Below, piece by piece: positions 41,166-43,604 of a stretch of DNA of 43,604 nt. Location of the stretch: assembly GCA_001940995.1 (NCBI GenBank), contig MSHC01000034.1, forward strand, positions 312,402 through 356,005, given 5' to 3'. The position numbers and the translations under genes were made by a program. Position 1 is the first letter of the stretch. Each line of letters opens with the position of its first letter. Below the pieces are notes generated by a model, which worked only from the letters and a program-made list of their open reading frames with translations, was not told where the DNA came from and made no database searches. The stretch comes from Ruminococcus sp. Phil15 (lineage in GTDB: Bacteria; Bacillota; Clostridia; Oscillospirales; Ruminococcaceae).

Positions 41166-41518
41166 ACAACGTCGTTGATATTATCTTGAGCCTTTATACT
41201 TTCGTTGACATCGTTGGTGGTGGTCATCATGTGATTTTCCCTCATCGCCTGCTGAACTATTTTTCTTTGCTCCATACTTGTAACAAGGCGGTTGTAAATG
41301 CGTAATGTCACTCCGTTTCTGTCAGCTAAGTGCGCTAAAATGGCTGTTTCTTCGGTATTTGGAGGGTACTACGTTACTGCCCAGCAGGACTTATAAAAGT
41401 TGCCGCAAATGTAGTGATCTGTGTAGAATTTTATCATTCCCGGCACGATCCTATCAAAATAATCTTTTGTTTCCACAGCCTCAATTTGTACCGCAGACAG
41501 TTCCTTTTTCTTAAACAT
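41166..41518 (-). pseudogene. VirB4-like conjugation ATPase, 5' fragment with nonsense codon
   Basis: Start 41518 (MFKKKELSAVQIEAVETKDY) overlaps the upstream conjugation gene by 8 bp, as is usual in such operons. It reads DRIVPGMIKFYTDHYICGNF, then a TAG at 41369-41371 (after SCWAVT), then YPPNTEETAILAHLADRNGV and NRLVTSMEQRKIVQQAMREN up to about NDVV at 41168. This matches the N-terminal part of the VirB4 ATPase of Tn916/clostridial ICE-like elements (residues 1-120 of about 800, recalled, not searched). It is inactivated twice: by the TAG and by the loss of the rest. Confidence 0.75.
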
Positions 41519-42089
41519 TTTCAGATACCCCCAATTCAAAATTTTCAGAGCCTTCTATATCGGAAATTTCTTCTCCTGAAATACTTGTACCGAAGTACAG
41601 CGCAAGCATTCGCTTTATCTCAGGTTTTGTCATTCTTCTCGCCACAAATCTATGTTCTGTGATTGCTTTGTCAACACGGTTTATGGCGTTGAAAATCTGC
41701 TCATCCTTTTCACATCTGAAGCGTACCGCAAACATAAACTGCCTTGCGGAGGACATCTCAACTTGGATCTCGTCAAGAAAATCATAGTCCGCCTGCAGCA
41801 GTTTTCTTACCGCCTCGTTCTGCTCGGTCTGCAAACGCTTTTTGACATACACCTTGTTGCTGTCGAAACATTCGCAGGAGTCCAGAGCAATGATTTCAAG
41901 GTCCGGAACAGTACTTAAAAGGGTCATCAGATAGCGGATTTTCGTATCAATATTCGTCCCTGACAGCACGGAAATATTGGTGGGTTCTACGCTGAAAAAG
42001 GCTATCTCAGCCTTGTCGGTTTTCACTCCAAAACAAGTAAAGCGTTCAAAGCCGATAAGACTCTGAACGCTGTTTTTCTTCTTTGCCAT
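41511..42089 (-). CDS. Conjugation-module protein preceding VirB4
   Basis: 192 residues, MAKKKNSVQSLIGFERFTCF start behind GGAGGG. Soluble with charged helices (KIRYLMTLLSTVPDLEIIAL, YVKKRLQTEQNEAVRKLLQA). Position and look match the conserved protein found between PrgI and VirB4 in Firmicutes conjugative elements. It is open and intact but the module around it is truncated. Stop overlaps the VirB4 start. Confidence 0.7.
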   Translation of the reverse strand: MAKKKNSVQSLIGFERFTCFGVKTDKAEIAFFSVEPTNISVLSGTNIDTKIRYLMTLLSTVPDLEIIALDSCECFDSNKVYVKKRLQTEQNEAVRKLLQADYDFLDEIQVEMSSARQFMFAVRFRCEKDEQIFNAINRVDKAITEHRFVARRMTKPEIKRMLALYFGTSISGEEISDIEGSENFELGVSENV

Positions 42090-42091
42090 AT

Positions 42092-42352
42092 TTATTTTTC
42101 CCTCCAGTTAAACGTTTGCTGCGAAGTTACAAAAAACTTCACAGCGTTAAAAATGTTAATTGCAGTATCGTCAACCCTTAGGCTTAAGAATCCGTAGCAG
42201 ACTGTAGCCGCAATAGGCAGCACGTTCCACAGGTTCACAAACACGATCACCGACAGAATTATTCCGCCGCAGATTATTATAAAATCCCTCACGTTCCAGA
42301 ACCACAGCTTCACTGTAGCCCTCAGATTTTCGGGGTAGATATAGGTTTTCAT
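42092..42352 (-). CDS. PrgI-family conjugation membrane protein
   Basis: 86 residues from 42352 (MKTYIYPENLRATVKLWFWN, GGAGCGTG ribosome binding site), chosen over a longer frame that runs into the preceding terminator. One or two helices (DFIIICGGIILSVIVFVNLW, then VLPIAATVCYGFLSLRVDD) and the tail FFVTSQQTFNWREK are typical of the PrgI protein of clostridial ICEs, a small subunit of the conjugation membrane complex. 2 bp from the next gene. Confidence 0.8.
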   Translation of the reverse strand: MKTYIYPENLRATVKLWFWNVRDFIIICGGIILSVIVFVNLWNVLPIAATVCYGFLSLRVDDTAINIFNAVKFFVTSQQTFNWREK

Positions 42353-42374
42353 TTTTATCACGCTCCATTTTATA

Positions 42375-42403
42375 CAAAAAACAGCCAAGCTTTAGCTTGA
42401 CTG
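42375..42403 (-). terminator. Terminator of the Imm33-like gene
   Basis: CAGCCAAGC (42382-42390) pairs with GCTTGACTG (42395-42403), loop TTTA; followed on the minus strand by TTTTTTG. Confidence 0.85.
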
Positions 42404-42446
42404 TACTTACATAAATATTTTATTGTACTGTTAAGAAAACTGGAAT

Positions 42447-43238
42447 TTAGCAGTCCTTTTTTTCAATCAAAATTTCTTTTCCCGGTGCATCTATTTCAAA
42501 TTTATCGTGATCCACACGTATGATCGCCGTACCATAAGGCGCAGTGATAAATTCATTGAGTGCTTGATTATACATCAAAACAGATCCGATCTTCCAAAGT
42601 TCAAGATTACTTGCATCATTGACATAATCATCAGTTTCATTGCCCACACTAAAAAACCAGCCACTGTCACCTTCTCTTGTAGGTTTTCCACGCACTCCGT
42701 AACTGATCTTCCAGCCTTCCGCACGAACCTTTTTGGAGACGATTGCAGTCATTTCCCACAGCTTTTTGCGTTCGATCATAGGCATATAGTATTTTTTGGA
42801 CTCAAGAAAGATTTTGACTGATTGATCATCAGGTATATCATCGCCGGTAAAATTTCTGATATCCGTATCCCATATCTTTTTCTCGTCAGCGTTTTCAGTA
42901 AGAGAAACAGCTAATCTCAAAAGCTGATCGGGATCTGTGTCAATAACGTAATTGATATCTTCGGGTTTTGCATGACCCTTGTCGCCGTACACATAAACGG
43001 ATAATCTTCCGTCAGAATATAGAGTAGCCTTAACAGCACCAAGGTTTTCTTTGTCGTTGTAGAAAATAAAAAAGTATGGAAAATGATCGTTGACGTACCA
43101 GTCGAAAGCTGTTCCGTTTTTTCCGTTCATATAGAAAACAGCACCATTATCTTCTAAATCAGTTATATTGATTTGTGGAAGTTTGCTTTTCAGTGCTGCG
43201 TGCATATATTCATCTACTTGTACCAAAATCTTATTCAT
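42447..43238 (-). CDS. Immunity-type protein with DUF2185 (Imm33-like) domain
   Basis: 263 residues. The C-terminal half (about residues 165-245: ERKKLWEMTAIVSKKVRAEG, GDSGWFFSVGNETDDYVND, SVLMYNQALNEFITAPYGTA) matches the DUF2185/Imm33 pattern, an immunity family of polymorphic toxins. The N-terminal half (EYMHAALKSKLPQINITDLE, FDWYVNDHFPYFFIFYND) is a separate beta-rich domain, not recognised. Own promoter and terminator. No toxin gene is visible beside it. It lies between conjugation genes (PrgI downstream, a possible VirB6-like tail upstream), so it looks like cargo. Ribosome binding site GGTGGTGAAG. Confidence 0.65.
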   Translation of the reverse strand: MNKILVQVDEYMHAALKSKLPQINITDLEDNGAVFYMNGKNGTAFDWYVNDHFPYFFIFYNDKENLGAVKATLYSDGRLSVYVYGDKGHAKPEDINYVIDTDPDQLLRLAVSLTENADEKKIWDTDIRNFTGDDIPDDQSVKIFLESKKYYMPMIERKKLWEMTAIVSKKVRAEGWKISYGVRGKPTREGDSGWFFSVGNETDDYVNDASNLELWKIGSVLMYNQALNEFITAPYGTAIIRVDHDKFEIDAPGKEILIEKKDC

Positions 43239-43286
43239 ATTTCTTCACCACCAAATTCCGATTTGTCACTCTAACAAATTTTCTTC

Positions 43287-43315
43287 ATTATACTACAAAA
43301 TCTGCTGAATGTCAA
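43287..43315 (-). promoter_or_regulatory. Consensus promoter of the Imm33-like gene
   Basis: On the minus strand TTGACA (43310-43315), 17 bp, TATAAT (43287-43292). Placed right after the stop codon of the frame that ends at 43323. Confidence 0.88.
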
Positions 43316-43322
43316 ACTGAAA

Positions 43323-43604
43323 TCAAGCCTTTCCCTTGATCATACCAACAGCCTTTGCGACCATAGAAACAGTGTGGCTGACGGACATCATATTCACTCT
43401 CACGCTTGTGTTGAGTCCTAACATCTGAGCAATCCTTGGAACTTCCGTTGCCGACAAACAGATTCCCACGGTCAATAACGGATGCTGCGTATAACTTAGC
43501 AGTCTCAAATACAGTTTCGTTGTCTGCAAAAAAGCGGTCAGGCAAGTGGCTATAACTTGCTTGCACGGAGTTCCTGCGTAGTTGGAGCAAAGGAACGGAG
43601 GGAC
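43323..43604 (-). pseudogene. 3' end of a possible VirB6/TrbL-like conjugation protein, cut by the window edge
   Basis: A minus-strand frame stays open from the window edge to 43323 (SNYAGTPCKQVIATCLTAFL, then LRLLSYTQHPLLTVGICLSA and MLGLNTSVRVNMMSVSHTVS, ending MVAKAVGMIKGKA). It is hydrophobic and the tail resembles the C-terminus of VirB6-like ICE proteins, which normally precede prgI. An alternative frame (MLQLRRNSVQASYSHLPDRF) is also open over most of it. Which one is coded cannot be settled; whether it is broken depends on sequence beyond the window. Confidence 0.3.

Noticed and set aside
15049-41518. Stop-codon recoding as an explanation for the broken genes
   Set aside because: The interrupting codons are TGA, TAA and TAG and are accompanied by frameshifts and truncations, which fits decay or sequencing error better than one reassigned codon.
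1-43604. CRISPR array, rRNA genes, phage structural genes or an intact integrase
   Set aside because: No regularly spaced repeats, rRNA sequence or integrase motif were seen on either strand.

Overview
The window looks like a chromosomal segment of a low-to-mid G+C gut Clostridia, most like the Ruminococcus/Oscillospiraceae group. This rests on gene content and signals, with no database search: consensus sigma-A promoters (TTGACA, 17 bp, TATAAT), strong GGAGG ribosome binding sites, tRNA genes with encoded CCA, GH43 and GH3 hemicellulases, a clostridial-type conjugative element remnant, and anaerobic Fe-S enzymes. Layout: (1) 0.1-1.7 kb, a PutP-type Na+/solute symporter. (2) 1.8-13.1 kb, a long minus-strand surface-polysaccharide operon read from one consensus promoter near 13.12-13.15 kb: two GT2 glycosyltransferases, an ABC-2 permease and ATPase exporter, a GlfT2-like galactofuranosyltransferase, an FrhB/pyruvyltransferase fusion and UDP-galactopyranose mutase. 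A hairpin follows, then an NTP_transf_5 protein, a hotdog thioesterase and a HAD phosphatase. The set points to a galactofuranose-containing, possibly pyruvylated polymer exported by an ABC transporter. (3) 13.3-16.6 kb, a long ECF-like sigma factor with a large C-terminal extension, a membrane-anchored extracytoplasmic protein, debris of a DNA/RNA non-specific endonuclease toxin domain and of a small membrane protein, a pseudogene of a nucleoside deoxyribosyltransferase-like protein, and tRNA-Pro(CGG). (4) 16.7-27 kb, GH43 and GH3 glycosidases, a lipoprotein with an HEXXH zincin motif, a DIP1984-like coiled-coil protein, a possible MITE, a ComEC with a degenerate metallo-beta-lactamase region, tRNA-Arg(ACG), a membrane/PH-like gene interrupted by an in-frame TGA, and a possible papain-like cysteine peptidase. 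(5) 27-33.6 kb, an envelope-stress module: two-component system (OmpR-type regulator and intramembrane-type kinase), an ABC ATPase and large FtsX permease behind a promoter carrying three 11-bp-phased half-sites, a frameshifted Nudix gene, and a DUF368 (PopT-type undecaprenyl-phosphate transporter) protein. (6) 33.6-35.2 kb, decayed small exported proteins and an MscS channel. (7) 35.3-40.6 kb, a plus-strand operon of a CoA-disulfide-reductase/rhodanese/sulfite-reductase-like fusion followed by an iron/heme/corrinoid-type ABC importer. (8) 40.7-43.6 kb, a truncated integrative-element remnant (PrgI, a conjugation protein, a truncated VirB4 with a stop) with an Imm33/DUF2185-type immunity gene lying between conjugation genes. 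A striking general feature is the number of decayed genes, with TGA, TAA and TAG interruptions, frameshifts and truncations, against otherwise intact, well-signalled operons. The varied stop codons argue for ordinary decay (or assembly error) rather than recoding. The most interesting items are the redox fusion plus importer operon, the Gal-f polysaccharide locus, the phased operator of the ABC/TCS module, the sigma factor extension, and the toxin/immunity remnants.
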